Shown here: positions 9,393-17,142 of the stretch, one piece after another | Numbering within the stretch: the first letter of the stretch is position 1 | Layout: every line of letters begins with the position of its first letter | Origin: a virus | DNA: 38,221 nucleotides | IMG/VR virus record: IMGVR_UViG_3300030101_002526 | Span: 1 to 38,221 of that record | Reading direction: 5' to 3' (one strand) | The notes under the pieces: generated by a model | Seen by the model: only the letters and a program-made list of their open reading frames with translations | Told to the model about the DNA's origin: nothing | The model's database searches: none | Made by a program: the position numbers and the translations under genes

Positions 9393-10102
9393 TGCCAGTT
9401 TTTTTTCCAGAAGCGGTAGCTCACAATAACCCAAGCAGGCCCATCCTAGACGCCACTAATAGGCAGATCAAAGGATTCGGTCTATTTGAGTCAAAGGCGA
9501 ATAGAGACACCCTGGATGCGTCTATCAGGACTGGTGGGTTTTTGGCCGTCACCCAAGAGAACTCCAGCTACAAGGCGTTTATATTTACTGGCTCTACTTG
9601 GGATGACTCTGGTTCATGGACTGAATTAGGAACCCAGCCTGGGGGAAACAAGTTTGCCGTTTTAGCTAAGCTTAGCGACGTAGACTTTGATTACGACTGG
9701 ACAGAAACCCCTCAGTTTGAGTCTGTGTCTATGGTCAAGAGTAGCAATTCTACCTTCCCCTCTATAAATCTTTTTAGATCCAGGGGCTCTGATAGCCTGC
9801 TTACTCCAACCCAATCTGGGGACGTTATAGCTCAGATCGCTTTTTTTGGGGCGGACACAGGAGGGAACCAAGCCACTGCTGGAAAAATGGTTTTCACTCA
9901 AGTTGATTCTGCTGGAAGCGGCCCAGGAGTGTCTACTAAGATGGAGCTTTTTGTTGGTAATAACAGCGGAGACGTAGCCGCACTTACATTAAATGAAGAA
10001 AGGGTTGTATCTATATCAAGACAGTCTACGCCTCCCACACCAGTGCTTGGAGGTATATACGCTAGCAGCAATAACGAATTGTTTTTTGGTGTAGATAATT
10101 AA
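9392..10102 (+). CDS. Fibre-associated structural protein, 236 aa
   Basis: Translationally coupled to the preceding fibre gene (start codon shares a base with its stop). It begins with PVFFPEAVAHNNPSRPILDATNRQIKGFGLFESKANRDTL-type sequence, then GGFLAVTQENSSYKAFIFTGSTW, a pattern found in phage fibre proteins that describe a short beta domain with an exposed tip. It ends with a ProThrPro-Val-Leu-Gly-Gly-Ile-Tyr segment and a short NNELFFGVDN tail common at fibre-protein C-termini. No enzymatic motif. Role inferred from location. Confidence 0.5.
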   Translation: MPVFFPEAVAHNNPSRPILDATNRQIKGFGLFESKANRDTLDASIRTGGFLAVTQENSSYKAFIFTGSTWDDSGSWTELGTQPGGNKFAVLAKLSDVDFDYDWTETPQFESVSMVKSSNSTFPSINLFRSRGSDSLLTPTQSGDVIAQIAFFGADTGGNQATAGKMVFTQVDSAGSGPGVSTKMELFVGNNSGDVAALTLNEERVVSISRQSTPPTPVLGGIYASSNNELFFGVDN

Positions 10103-10105
10103 TTG

Positions 10106-10113
10106 TATATTTG
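10106..10113 (+). promoter_or_regulatory. -7 promoter box TATATTTG upstream of 429-aa fibre gene
   Basis: Exact TAnnTTTG match, 17 nt before the ATG at 10131. The A-rich leader between them has a weak purine run (ACAGAG). The spacing to the ATG is identical to that at 13704-13711. Confidence 0.6.
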
Positions 10114-10130
10114 CTTAAAACAACAGAGAT

Positions 10131-11420
10131 ATGAGTGCTACTTGGAGAAAAGTATTAACTGACGCTGACTTAGCCCCGAACACGGGGGATGTAGGTGCCT
10201 CGGTCGCAAACGGCCAAGAGGGTCTTGTGACTGGGAATAGCGTATTTGATTATATCGCTGCTCAAAACTTTGGCTCTGGAGCGGGCGATATTCAATCCGT
10301 AAATCAAGGTAATGGAATTGAAACTTCTGCTACCGCTGGCGGAACCGCAGGAAACATAGGTAGTGGGGATGCTTTCATCAGGGTAAAGGCAGCCGCAAAC
10401 GGAGGGATTGATGTTGCGTCTGGTGGTGTTGGTCTTGCTTCAACGTTAGCGGGAGATGGTCTTGCTCTTTCAAGCGGGATAATGACCGTAGACTTAGCTA
10501 CTGGCTCTGGACTTGAGTTTAATTCTTCTAAGCTCGCTGCTAAGTTAGATGCAAATACGCTTCATGTTGACAACTCCTCAGGGGGCATCGACATTAAAAA
10601 CGGAGGTGTTCAGTTGGTTCACTTGGACCCAGATATGGTCTTCACTACCGTAGACTCGTCAAATACTTCTCTGTCATTTACCGATGACACGAAAATTCTT
10701 ACCGCCTCTGCGATTAACGACAACTTCCCTAATGTAACAACAGCAGTCGGGGCAGAGACCTATGTCACTATGGGGGCAAACCAGGTGTTGTCTGTCAATG
10801 AGATTGACATCAGCGCCAACACAAATTTAGACACTGCTGCTGCCACTGCCGCTCAGGGTAATGTTGTTATTAGTCTTACTAACAGTACTCTTTCCGCAAA
10901 CGCAGTAAACTTAGGTACTGACGACGCTGTTAGTTTTGCTGGAGTCACTTCTACTGCTCAGCTTAGTGTTACTGCTGGTGGCGCTGCGATCACTGGTAGC
11001 ACAGCGATAAATGGTAATTTAAGCGTCCAGGGTAACTTTAGTGTAACTGGAACTACTACAACTGTAAACTCAGAGACCGTAACGATTAAGGATCACGTAG
11101 TCACTCTTGCCACTCAGGATACTACCCCTTCGGTAACTGACGCCACCGAGTCTGGGCTCGATGTATTTACTTCTTCTACAGAAGCTTATAGACCAAGGTT
11201 TGCATGGAGGCATGGTCAGGTTTCTGAGCTTACTGGATGGCAGATAAAAAATCATAACGGTTCCGCATCAAGCACTACAGATGGCCTTGTGGACATTGCT
11301 GTTATAGACTTTAATGCAGGCTCTCCTACAAGTGGCGCTCAATCTACAGATACATCTGCTGGGGTTGGAGCTTTCTGGTTTGATTCAGGTACAAAAGATC
11401 TTTACTTAAGAGTGTCATAA
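10131..11420 (+). CDS. Long beta-rich fibre protein
   Basis: The 429-aa product starts with MSATWRKVLTDADL, an anchor-like motif echoed by MASWKKVVLEGDI in the 294-aa fibre at 11774. The body is Ala/Gly/Ser/Thr/Asn-rich with repeated short strands, and near residue 310 it has NLSVQGNFSVTGTTTTVNSETVTIKD, a motif widespread in cyanophage and other marine phage tail fibres. The C-terminal ~90 residues (WRHGQVSELTGWQIKNH... GAFWFDSGTKDLYLRVS) look like a compact tip. Own promoter upstream; the next small gene overlaps its stop by one base. It is probably a tail or head fibre. Confidence 0.65.
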   Translation: MSATWRKVLTDADLAPNTGDVGASVANGQEGLVTGNSVFDYIAAQNFGSGAGDIQSVNQGNGIETSATAGGTAGNIGSGDAFIRVKAAANGGIDVASGGVGLASTLAGDGLALSSGIMTVDLATGSGLEFNSSKLAAKLDANTLHVDNSSGGIDIKNGGVQLVHLDPDMVFTTVDSSNTSLSFTDDTKILTASAINDNFPNVTTAVGAETYVTMGANQVLSVNEIDISANTNLDTAAATAAQGNVVISLTNSTLSANAVNLGTDDAVSFAGVTSTAQLSVTAGGAAITGSTAINGNLSVQGNFSVTGTTTTVNSETVTIKDHVVTLATQDTTPSVTDATESGLDVFTSSTEAYRPRFAWRHGQVSELTGWQIKNHNGSASSTTDGLVDIAVIDFNAGSPTSGAQSTDTSAGVGAFWFDSGTKDLYLRVS

Positions 11421-11593
11421 TGGGGCTTCTAGGAAAACAATCCAACGAACATAGCGTATCTACAGACACCCTCTCTAAGCAGGAGTTAAATTACTTGCTC
11501 GTTTTGCTTTCTGAGTCTACTTTTGAGGGAAAGGATGTACTTTTGCTTAGTAACGTGGTTAACAAGTTAAACAATCAGCTTGAGGCTAAGTAG
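11420..11593 (+). CDS. Small helical protein, 57 aa (paralogue of the next gene)
   Basis: Its ATG shares a base with the stop of the 429-aa fibre gene, the coupling used throughout this operon. The product begins MGLLGKQSNEHSV and continues with a helical segment LNYLLVLLSEST, FEGKDVLLLSNVVNKLNNQLEAK. Such short proteins with a helix, a STFxGxD turn and a second helix recur as hypotheticals in marine phages; no function is known to me. The reading frame fills an otherwise empty stretch. Confidence 0.65.
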   Translation: MGLLGKQSNEHSVSTDTLSKQELNYLLVLLSESTFEGKDVLLLSNVVNKLNNQLEAK

Positions 11594-11617
11594 TTTAATT
11601 TTAAAATTTAATTCATT

Positions 11618-11770
11618 ATGAAACTTGACATTCAAGAAGTTTACTTCCTGAGCCAATGTGCTAGTAACGCTACAATTAAAGCGTCTGACGCTGAAATAGT
11701 ATATAAGGCAATACAAAAGCTCGAAAAAGAGTTGTCTAGATTGGAGAAGTTAGAAGCAAGCAAAGATTAA
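11618..11770 (+). CDS. Small helical protein, 50 aa
   Basis: The second short gene of the pair follows 24 nt of A/T-rich leader typical of Bacteroidota translation starts. The product has the same helix-turn-helix layout as its neighbour: VYFLSQCASNATIKASDAEIVYKAIQKLEKELSRLEK aligns with the 57-aa product over its length, with shared Leu, Ser, Asp and Lys-Leu positions. It ends four bases before the next fibre gene. Function unknown; the pair may be small virion or assembly factors, or regulators. Confidence 0.6.
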   Translation: MKLDIQEVYFLSQCASNATIKASDAEIVYKAIQKLEKELSRLEKLEASKD

Positions 11771-11773
11771 TGA

Positions 11774-12658
11774 ATGGCTTCATGGAAAAAAGTAGTATTA
11801 GAGGGGGACATCACTGCGACAGCCCCTGTATCGGTATCGTCTAGTGCGCTATCTCTTTCTGTATCTGGCTTAAGTGATGCAGGAACGCCCGCTGGTACTG
11901 ATAAGGTGCTGCTATGGAATGGATCTGTATGGGAAACAGTTGACGCTTCTGAGTTTTTGGGGGGTTCTGGTTCCATAACCATCAACAACAACTCCGACAA
12001 CAATCTTTTAACAGCTTCGGGGACTTCTAATACCCTGAATGGTGAGAGCAATCTTACTTACTCAACAGACTTACGTATAAACTCTGGGTCTATTATATTA
12101 GGCACTAACAATAATTTCTTAAAGGGAATATCAGGAACCAGCATCAGAAACCTTATAGGTTACAATTCTTCTGATGATGTTATAGTTGGAGGAGACGTAA
12201 ACTCCAATGTTAGCCTTGTAGGTAAAGCAAAGGCAGATTACGGTATAGAAAAAATTCTTACTAGCACTAGCGGGATCTCTAACGCTGGAGATTTTGGAAT
12301 AGGCGCCGAGATTATAAGGTATGGGAGTACAGCGACGGCTGCTGGCAGGCTATATTACTTGAATACAAGCGGTAGTTGGTCTGGCGCTGACAATAGCCAA
12401 TCGAGTTCTGCTACCCCACTTTTAGCTGTGGCGGCTGGGAATAATTCTGGCACTGCGGGAATGATAATCAGGGGTATGTTAAAGCCAGCAAGCATATTGA
12501 ACTCGCCTTCAATAGGAGAGCATGTGTATTTAGGAACTGGCGGTCAATTTGATGCAAATGCTCCGACTTCATCTGGAAGCGTAAAAAGGGCTCTCGGCCA
12601 TCTCGTCACGAGTGGCATTATATACTTCAACCCCTCTGTAGACTTTACGGACGTATAA
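11774..12658 (+). CDS. Fibre protein sharing a C-terminal domain with the collagen-like fibre
   Basis: The 294-aa product starts with the anchor motif MASWKKVVLEGDI, has a Ser/Gly/Asn-rich middle, and ends in a ~120-residue domain (about 175-294) homologous by eye to residues 589-708 of the collagen-like fibre. Matching landmarks, in order, are AGRLYYLNTSGSW / [19 protein letters not shown] / GMLLRGM, GEHVYLGT / GDELYVST, and IIYFNPSVDF / [10 protein letters not shown]. The shared end suggests a common trimer cap or attachment function. It is the last gene before the promoter at 12661. Confidence 0.65.
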   Translation: MASWKKVVLEGDITATAPVSVSSSALSLSVSGLSDAGTPAGTDKVLLWNGSVWETVDASEFLGGSGSITINNNSDNNLLTASGTSNTLNGESNLTYSTDLRINSGSIILGTNNNFLKGISGTSIRNLIGYNSSDDVIVGGDVNSNVSLVGKAKADYGIEKILTSTSGISNAGDFGIGAEIIRYGSTATAAGRLYYLNTSGSWSGADNSQSSSATPLLAVAAGNNSGTAGMIIRGMLKPASILNSPSIGEHVYLGTGGQFDANAPTSSGSVKRALGHLVTSGIIYFNPSVDFTDV

Positions 12659-12660
12659 TT

Positions 12661-12678
12661 TTGTTTTTATTACCTTTG
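12661..12678 (+). promoter_or_regulatory. Extended promoter element ending in TACCTTTG, 4 nt before ATG
   Basis: TTGTTTTTATTACCTTTG, 17 of 18 bases identical to the element at 8174-8191. The -7 box is 12671-12678 and the ATG of the basic-protein cassette is at 12683. There is no space for a ribosome binding site, so a leaderless transcript is expected. Confidence 0.6.
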
Positions 12679-12682
12679 CCGT

Positions 12683-12976
12683 ATGGCATTGACTAAAAGC
12701 GAAAAAGCAAAACTTAAGAGGTATGGTCTTTCTGGCTTAAGCAAGCCTAAGAGAACATCGGGCGGCAAGAAGTCGCACGTAGTTGCTGTTCGCGTAAACG
12801 GCAAAGTCAAGATTATTCGCTTTGGTCAAAAGGGAGCCAGCACAGCTGGTAAGCCTAAGAAGGGGGAGAGCGCTCGCATGAAGGCGAAGCGCAAGTCCTT
12901 CAAAGCCAGACATAGAAAAAATATTGCTAAAGGACCCAGCAGCGCTGCTTACTGGGCAAATAAGGTTAAGTGGTAA
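12683..12976 (+). CDS. Small very basic protein, 97 aa
   Basis: First gene of a four-gene chain of Lys/Arg-rich proteins placed just before scaffold and capsid. It contains GKVKIIRFGQKGA and a C-terminal KAKRKSFKARHRKNIAKGPSSAAYWANKVKW. That ending recalls a small basic family seen in marine phages (RKSFRARH...ARYWSCKxW type, DUF6321-like), but without the cysteines. The strongly positive charge suggests nucleic-acid binding or contact with packaged DNA. Function is not established. The next gene starts on the last base of its stop codon (TAATG). Confidence 0.7.
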   Translation: MALTKSEKAKLKRYGLSGLSKPKRTSGGKKSHVVAVRVNGKVKIIRFGQKGASTAGKPKKGESARMKAKRKSFKARHRKNIAKGPSSAAYWANKVKW

Positions 12977-13176
12977 TGAAAGCTATCAAATACAACAAGG
13001 GCGGTAAGGTCCCCAAACTAACTATTTTAAATAAGTCTGTTATGGTGGACCCCCCGAAGGGTTTTCACTGGATGGAGGAACAAGGTAGATACTATCTAAT
13101 GAAGGGTGATTATAAGCCTCACCCAGGAGCAGTAAAGCAGGCCAAGTTCAAGCAGGCCAACCACCCAAAATCATGA
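12976..13176 (+). CDS. Small basic protein, 66 aa
   Basis: The start chosen is the ATG overlapping the upstream stop (TAATG) rather than a GTG six bases earlier, because the one-base overlap matches the style of this operon. The product (MKAIKYNKGGKVPKL...) has a central PPKGFHWMEEQGRYYLMKGDY segment with many aromatic residues, likely a small beta hairpin, and a basic C-terminus. No family recognised. Probably co-expressed with the other basic proteins for virion assembly. Confidence 0.6.
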   Translation: MKAIKYNKGGKVPKLTILNKSVMVDPPKGFHWMEEQGRYYLMKGDYKPHPGAVKQAKFKQANHPKS

Positions 13177-13370
13177 AGGCGAAGAAGAAGTTTAACGCCA
13201 AGTATACCCGTGGCAGCTCTAACGTAGGCAAGAGAAAAAAACTTATGGCTGAGATCGCCGCTATCTATAAGAAGCATAGAGGCACTAAGTCAAAGAGAAA
13301 GAAGAAAGGATTCCCACCCGCTGTGGCTGCCCGACTCAAGAAGCTCATGGCACAAAGAGATAAGATATGA
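13173..13370 (+). CDS. Small Lys-rich protein, 65 aa
   Basis: Coupled to the preceding gene by an ATGA overlap. More than a third of its residues are Lys or Arg, in helical blocks (KRKKLMAEIAAIYKKH, KSKRKKKGFPPAVAARLKKLMAQ). This looks like a nucleic-acid-binding or capsid-interior peptide. No catalytic motif. The next gene starts within its last codons, again by ATGA. Confidence 0.6.
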   Translation: MKAKKKFNAKYTRGSSNVGKRKKLMAEIAAIYKKHRGTKSKRKKKGFPPAVAARLKKLMAQRDKI

Positions 13371-13699
13371 AACTCAAAAAGGCATCAGACGAGCAAGTCG
13401 GATTAAAAAAACTTCCAGAAGAGGTGAGAAACAAAATGGGCTACATGGAAGACGGTGGCGTGTTGAAGTATAGGAAAGGGGGGAGCGTCAAGAAGAAGAA
13501 AAAGAAAAAGAAAGGTGGAGGTATGGCTGGGTTGTCTGCGGCACAGAAAGAAGTGTACCGTAGAGGCTTGGCTGCATATATGTCTTCTGGTAATAGACCG
13601 AAGGTGTCTCAACACGCCTGGGCTATGGCTAGGGTGAAGAGCGAGTTTGGTAGAAAGGAAGCCGCTAAGATCCGCGCCAAGAAAGGCAAGAAAAAATAG
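13367..13699 (+). CDS. Basic protein with Lys-run and HAWAMARV motif, 110 aa
   Basis: Fourth member of the basic cassette (ATGA overlap). It has a run of eight lysines near residue 46, followed by a Gly hinge and a C-terminal domain with EVYRRGLAAYMSSGNRP and SQHAWAMARVKSEF. A short RGL... SSGxRP... HAWAMARV pattern of this kind recurs in small proteins of marine phages; its function is unknown to me. The end is again Lys-rich. It ends 30 nt before the scaffold gene, with a promoter between. Confidence 0.6.
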   Translation: MKLKKASDEQVGLKKLPEEVRNKMGYMEDGGVLKYRKGGSVKKKKKKKKGGGMAGLSAAQKEVYRRGLAAYMSSGNRPKVSQHAWAMARVKSEFGRKEAAKIRAKKGKKK

Positions 13700-13703
13700 T
13701 TTA

Positions 13704-13711
13704 TATATTTG
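13704..13711 (+). promoter_or_regulatory. -7 promoter box TATATTTG before scaffold/capsid genes
   Basis: Exact TAnnTTTG match 17 nt before the scaffold ATG at 13729, with an AAGTAAAA leader. It is well placed to drive the scaffold and capsid genes as one transcript ending at the hairpin at 16281. Confidence 0.6.
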
Positions 13712-13728
13712 CATTCAATTAAGTAAAA

Positions 13729-14814
13729 ATGGAAGAAAACACACAACCCGTAGAGGTTGCGGAGCAAGAGGCTCCCGTCTCTACACCCGAACCGTCATTT
13801 AGCTTTGTCTCTGATGAAGAGGTGGCGGCTATGCAACAACCTCAGGCTCCAGCCGTAGAAGAACAGCCTACGGTAGATAATGCCCCAGAGGTACAACAAG
13901 AAATTACTGATGAGTCTCAACCCGATCAAGCAGAGACTCAACCAGAATACCAACCAGAAGAAATAGAAGGAGCAGTCTTTAACTTCCTTAGCGAAAGGCT
14001 TGGAAGGGACATAAATTCCTTTGATGATCTTACGGTTCAACAGCAGGAGCAAAGAGAGCTTGATCAACGTATTTCTGTAATCGCTGACTTCGTAGAGAAG
14101 ACAGGTCGCGACCCTCGCGACTGGTTTGTTTATCAGTCTATGAACCCCTCCGAAATGGATGACGTGACTGCTATTCAGGTTCAGATGAGCACAGAATACC
14201 CTAACCTTTCTTCACAAGAGGTTAACACGTTGATTTCAGGTAAATACAAAATTGACCCCGATCTGCACTCAGAAGAAGAGGTTCAACTTTCGCGCCTGCA
14301 AATGAAGATCGATGCGGAGAATGCTAGAAGAGGTATTGATGATATGCGATCGCAGTATCAAGCCCCTTTGCAAGAGCAATCACAGCAGGATTCTTTAATT
14401 GATGATGATTGGATTTCAAACATGCAAAAAGACCTATCCGAAATGGATGGGATTGAGTTCGATCTCGGAAACGGGAACAACTTTACGTTTGGCATGGATT
14501 CAAACTACAAGAATCAATTATCTGAGAAAAACACTCGCCTTGACGAGTTTTTTGACCCTTACGTGCGTGAGGATGGTAGTTGGGATTATGATATGCTGAA
14601 TATGCACAGAACCGTTATCGACAACGTAGACAAAATCGTTCAGTCTGTTTACAGGCAGGGGATGGCGGATGCTCAGAGATCGGTAGTGCAGAATGCAGCT
14701 AACGCAACACCCACCTCTCCTAATCAAGGAAGCGCACCAAGCGGACCCGATCCTTTGACCCAGCAATTAAAAGAAGCGCTAGGAGTCAGCAAAGGAGGGT
14801 TCGGATTTATCTAA
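13729..14814 (+). CDS. Capsid scaffolding protein
   Basis: The 361-aa product is acidic and Gln/Glu-rich, with a disordered N-terminal ~80 residues (EEQPTVDNAPEVQQE...), a helical middle and a basic-poor C-terminal tail (GSAPSGPDPLTQQLKEALG). Position (immediately upstream of the capsid gene), charge, length and predicted disorder all match scaffolding proteins of podoviruses, which guide procapsid assembly and are then expelled. No protease motif is visible, so the scaffold is probably recycled or cleaved by another factor. The identification is by context rather than similarity. Confidence 0.7.
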   Translation: MEENTQPVEVAEQEAPVSTPEPSFSFVSDEEVAAMQQPQAPAVEEQPTVDNAPEVQQEITDESQPDQAETQPEYQPEEIEGAVFNFLSERLGRDINSFDDLTVQQQEQRELDQRISVIADFVEKTGRDPRDWFVYQSMNPSEMDDVTAIQVQMSTEYPNLSSQEVNTLISGKYKIDPDLHSEEEVQLSRLQMKIDAENARRGIDDMRSQYQAPLQEQSQQDSLIDDDWISNMQKDLSEMDGIEFDLGNGNNFTFGMDSNYKNQLSEKNTRLDEFFDPYVREDGSWDYDMLNMHRTVIDNVDKIVQSVYRQGMADAQRSVVQNAANATPTSPNQGSAPSGPDPLTQQLKEALGVSKGGFGFI

Positions 14815-14834
14815 ACTTTTAAAAAGAAAACAAA

Positions 14835-16265
14835 ATGTCTACATTTCAATTTGGAGGCGGCGCTAACGGAACCAACGTAGCTGATGCTACAGGTTTGAGC
14901 GGTAGTGGCCTCCAGGCAACGCCACAGAACTACACTTCTTTGGCGACTTTGATTGATCCTACGAAGCCCGACGTAAGAGATCTTTATGTACAAACTTATG
15001 GTGATCAGGGCATCACTGGTTTCTTGGAGCTCACGGGCGCCAAGAAGAACGCAGGTACCTCCGACGAGGTTGAGTGGTACGAAGAAGGACGTCTGCACAA
15101 GACGGTAACTGGTCAGTATGACGAAGGCGATAACAAGATCTACCTTACTCCTAGTAACGTTGATGGTGGAGGTGTTGCATCTCCATGTAGAGTCAATGAC
15201 GTGCTTTTGTCCCCAGCGGGGCATAGACTTTTGGTGACTGCTATCACGGAAGATGCCGACGGCGCTACCACTGACAACCGCAAGGCTTTGGTTGTTACCG
15301 ACTTGGGTAAGACAGACGCAGCAACTGACGAAGGTACTCCTGGTGCAACTGGTACTTTTGCTGCTGTTACCTTTGCGATCATTGGTAATATGCATGCTCA
15401 AGGCACAGAGCAACCAACAGCTTTCTATCAGACTGGCTTGATCAAGCGCTCGAACCCATACATCATCGTTAAGGAGATGTACGAAGTAAACGGTTCTCAA
15501 GCTACCAACATTGGTTGGTTGAACGTGAACGGTCAATACATGTGGTACCTGAAGAACGAGATGGATGCTCGTAAGCGCTTCATGAACGAAAGAGAGATGA
15601 TGTTGTTGTACTCTGAGGCTAACAGCGGTTCTTCCGTTACTGTAGGCTCTGGCAGCATTGTTCCTTCTGAAGGTTACTTCGAGGCTGTTGAGAAGAGAGG
15701 TATCACCGTTTCTGGATCTCCAGCAAACTTTAATGGTGATTTCGATAACATCATCCTTGAGCTCGACAAAGAAGGTGCACCTAACGAGTACGCTATGTAC
15801 CTGAACAGAGAGCAGTCTTTGAAGATTGACGACTTGTTGGCTAAAGGCCCAGTAGCTGGAAACTCTGTTACTGGAGGTCTTGCTTCTCAGTTTGGTGCGT
15901 TTAACAACTCTCAGGACTTGGCTGTTAGCCTTGGATTTAAGTCGTTTACTCGTGGTGGTTACACTTTCCACAAGCACGACTGGAAGTTGTTGAATGACCC
16001 AACTTTGGGTGCTATCGGCGGACCCACTGGAGCTATGATTCCAATGTCTCAGGTGGCTGACGCTAACACTGGCGTTAAGTCTCCAGCCTTGGAGATGAAC
16101 TACAAGGCTGCTGGCAACTACTCTCGTGAGATGGAGCACTGGGTAGAAGGTGGTGGTGTCCTCGGACACGTAACTAGCGGTAAGGATACTGTTAAGTTTA
16201 ACTACCGTTCTGAGTGCAACCTCGTAACTCGCGCTGCTAACCAGCACGTATTGTTGCAGGGATAA
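14835..16265 (+). CDS. Major capsid protein (HK97-like fold expected)
   Basis: The 476-aa product lies between scaffold and a strong terminator, the expected place for the most abundant virion protein. Features consistent with a capsid subunit are a flexible Gly/Ala N-terminus, long beta-rich segments (ELTGAKKNAGTSDEVEWYEEGRLHK), a helix of E-loop/spine character near residues 240-260 (NEMDARKRFMNEREMMLLY) and a C-terminal FNYRSECNLVTRAANQHVLLQG. Codon use differs from neighbours (frequent TTG, AAC and AAG codons), as expected for very high expression. The leader is A-rich (AAAAAGAAAACAAA). The size is close to the ~480-500 residues of crAss-like capsid proteins. Confidence 0.82.
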   Translation: MSTFQFGGGANGTNVADATGLSGSGLQATPQNYTSLATLIDPTKPDVRDLYVQTYGDQGITGFLELTGAKKNAGTSDEVEWYEEGRLHKTVTGQYDEGDNKIYLTPSNVDGGGVASPCRVNDVLLSPAGHRLLVTAITEDADGATTDNRKALVVTDLGKTDAATDEGTPGATGTFAAVTFAIIGNMHAQGTEQPTAFYQTGLIKRSNPYIIVKEMYEVNGSQATNIGWLNVNGQYMWYLKNEMDARKRFMNEREMMLLYSEANSGSSVTVGSGSIVPSEGYFEAVEKRGITVSGSPANFNGDFDNIILELDKEGAPNEYAMYLNREQSLKIDDLLAKGPVAGNSVTGGLASQFGAFNNSQDLAVSLGFKSFTRGGYTFHKHDWKLLNDPTLGAIGGPTGAMIPMSQVADANTGVKSPALEMNYKAAGNYSREMEHWVEGGGVLGHVTSGKDTVKFNYRSECNLVTRAANQHVLLQG

Positions 16266-16280
16266 TACATATAGGTAATC

Positions 16281-16308
16281 GAGAGGGGGAATACGCCCCC
16301 TCTCTTTT
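16281..16308 (+). terminator. Intrinsic terminator after the capsid gene
   Basis: Perfect 9-bp inverted repeat GAGAGGGGG / CCCCCTCTC with a 6-nt loop, followed by four T. It should end the scaffold-capsid transcript. Confidence 0.88.
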
Positions 16309-16316
16309 ACTTCTCT

Positions 16317-16324
16317 TAAATTTC
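16317..16324 (+). promoter_or_regulatory. Weak -7-like box TAAATTTC before the 260-aa gene
   Basis: One mismatch (last base) to TAnnTTTG, 14 nt before the ATG at 16339. A promoter is expected here because a strong terminator lies just upstream, but this candidate is weak. Confidence 0.3.
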
Positions 16325-16338
16325 AATTTTATTTTACT

Positions 16339-17121
16339 ATGACTACAAGCACAAAGCGGGCTCCTGGGCGCCCCAAAAAAACCCAGCAAAAGCAGAAGAT
16401 CCGCAGATCCGAAAAGACAAACAGCATTAGTCATTTCAAGGCCGTTAGGTCTAAGGCTGTTCTAATGTTAATGCAAAGCGGAATCACAGTCTTTGATAAG
16501 GAGTCTGGAAAGGTTAGAGAAATCAGATACTGTGAAAACGAGAATTCCATCTTTAGGGATGAGCAAGCTGAACACTCAGTAAAGAGTCCAGTCATATTCA
16601 CTATGGGTAACCTCTTGGTTGGTCCAGAAAAGCCAAACCTTCTTGCTTATTTGAATGCGCACCCAGAAAACAAAGCAAATGGAGGTGGGACTTTCTACAT
16701 GGTAGATACTGCTAAGAAAGTTGAGAAAGATCTAGATACGGAGTTCTTAGTAAACGACGCGATTAACATGCTGCGAACAAAAGAGTTAGATGAACTTCTC
16801 GCAGTTGCTTTAGCTTACGGCATGGACGTCAATCGCCCGACATCTGAGATCAAGCATGATCTCTTGCAAAAAGCCAAGAAATCTCCTAAGACTTTCATTG
16901 AGTCGTTCGACAACCCCGTCGTAACCATGAAGTCTAAGATCCGCCAGGCTATCTCTTATCAGATTCTCAAGGCTGATCGAGATGCTGTTAAGTGGTTCGA
17001 CACAAACAAGATTATTATATCGGTCCCAGCGGGCCAAGACCCAGTTGACGTTTTCGTGCGTTACTGCATGACAGAGGCTGCCGCTCCTGTCGTTGCTGAA
17101 ATCGAACGTCAGCTCGGCTGA
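16339..17121 (+). CDS. Virion-associated protein with N-terminal AT-hook
   Basis: The 260-aa product begins MTTSTKRAPGRPKKT: the Gly-Arg-Pro core at residues 10-12, flanked by basic residues, is a classical AT-hook that binds the minor groove of A/T-rich DNA. The rest (YCENENSIFRDEQ, PVIFTMGNLLV, LLAYLNAHPENKANGGGTFYMVD) matches a protein type seen repeatedly next to capsid genes in Bacteroidota phages, whose function is unknown to me. The gene stands alone between two terminators, so its dose is set separately from capsid. It may organise DNA at the capsid or assist packaging; that is inference. Confidence 0.6.
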   Translation: MTTSTKRAPGRPKKTQQKQKIRRSEKTNSISHFKAVRSKAVLMLMQSGITVFDKESGKVREIRYCENENSIFRDEQAEHSVKSPVIFTMGNLLVGPEKPNLLAYLNAHPENKANGGGTFYMVDTAKKVEKDLDTEFLVNDAINMLRTKELDELLAVALAYGMDVNRPTSEIKHDLLQKAKKSPKTFIESFDNPVVTMKSKIRQAISYQILKADRDAVKWFDTNKIIISVPAGQDPVDVFVRYCMTEAAAPVVAEIERQLG

Positions 17122-17142
17122 TTCTATATATATACCACTGGG

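Noticed and set aside
12970-12975. GTG start for the 66-aa basic protein
   Set aside because: The ATG at 12976 overlaps the upstream stop by one base, the coupling style used by most genes here.
14811-16247. Long antisense reading frame (478 codons) opposite the capsid gene
   Set aside because: Ser/Val/Thr-rich translation without domain features; it mirrors the codon bias of the capsid gene, and has no promoter or neighbouring minus-strand genes.
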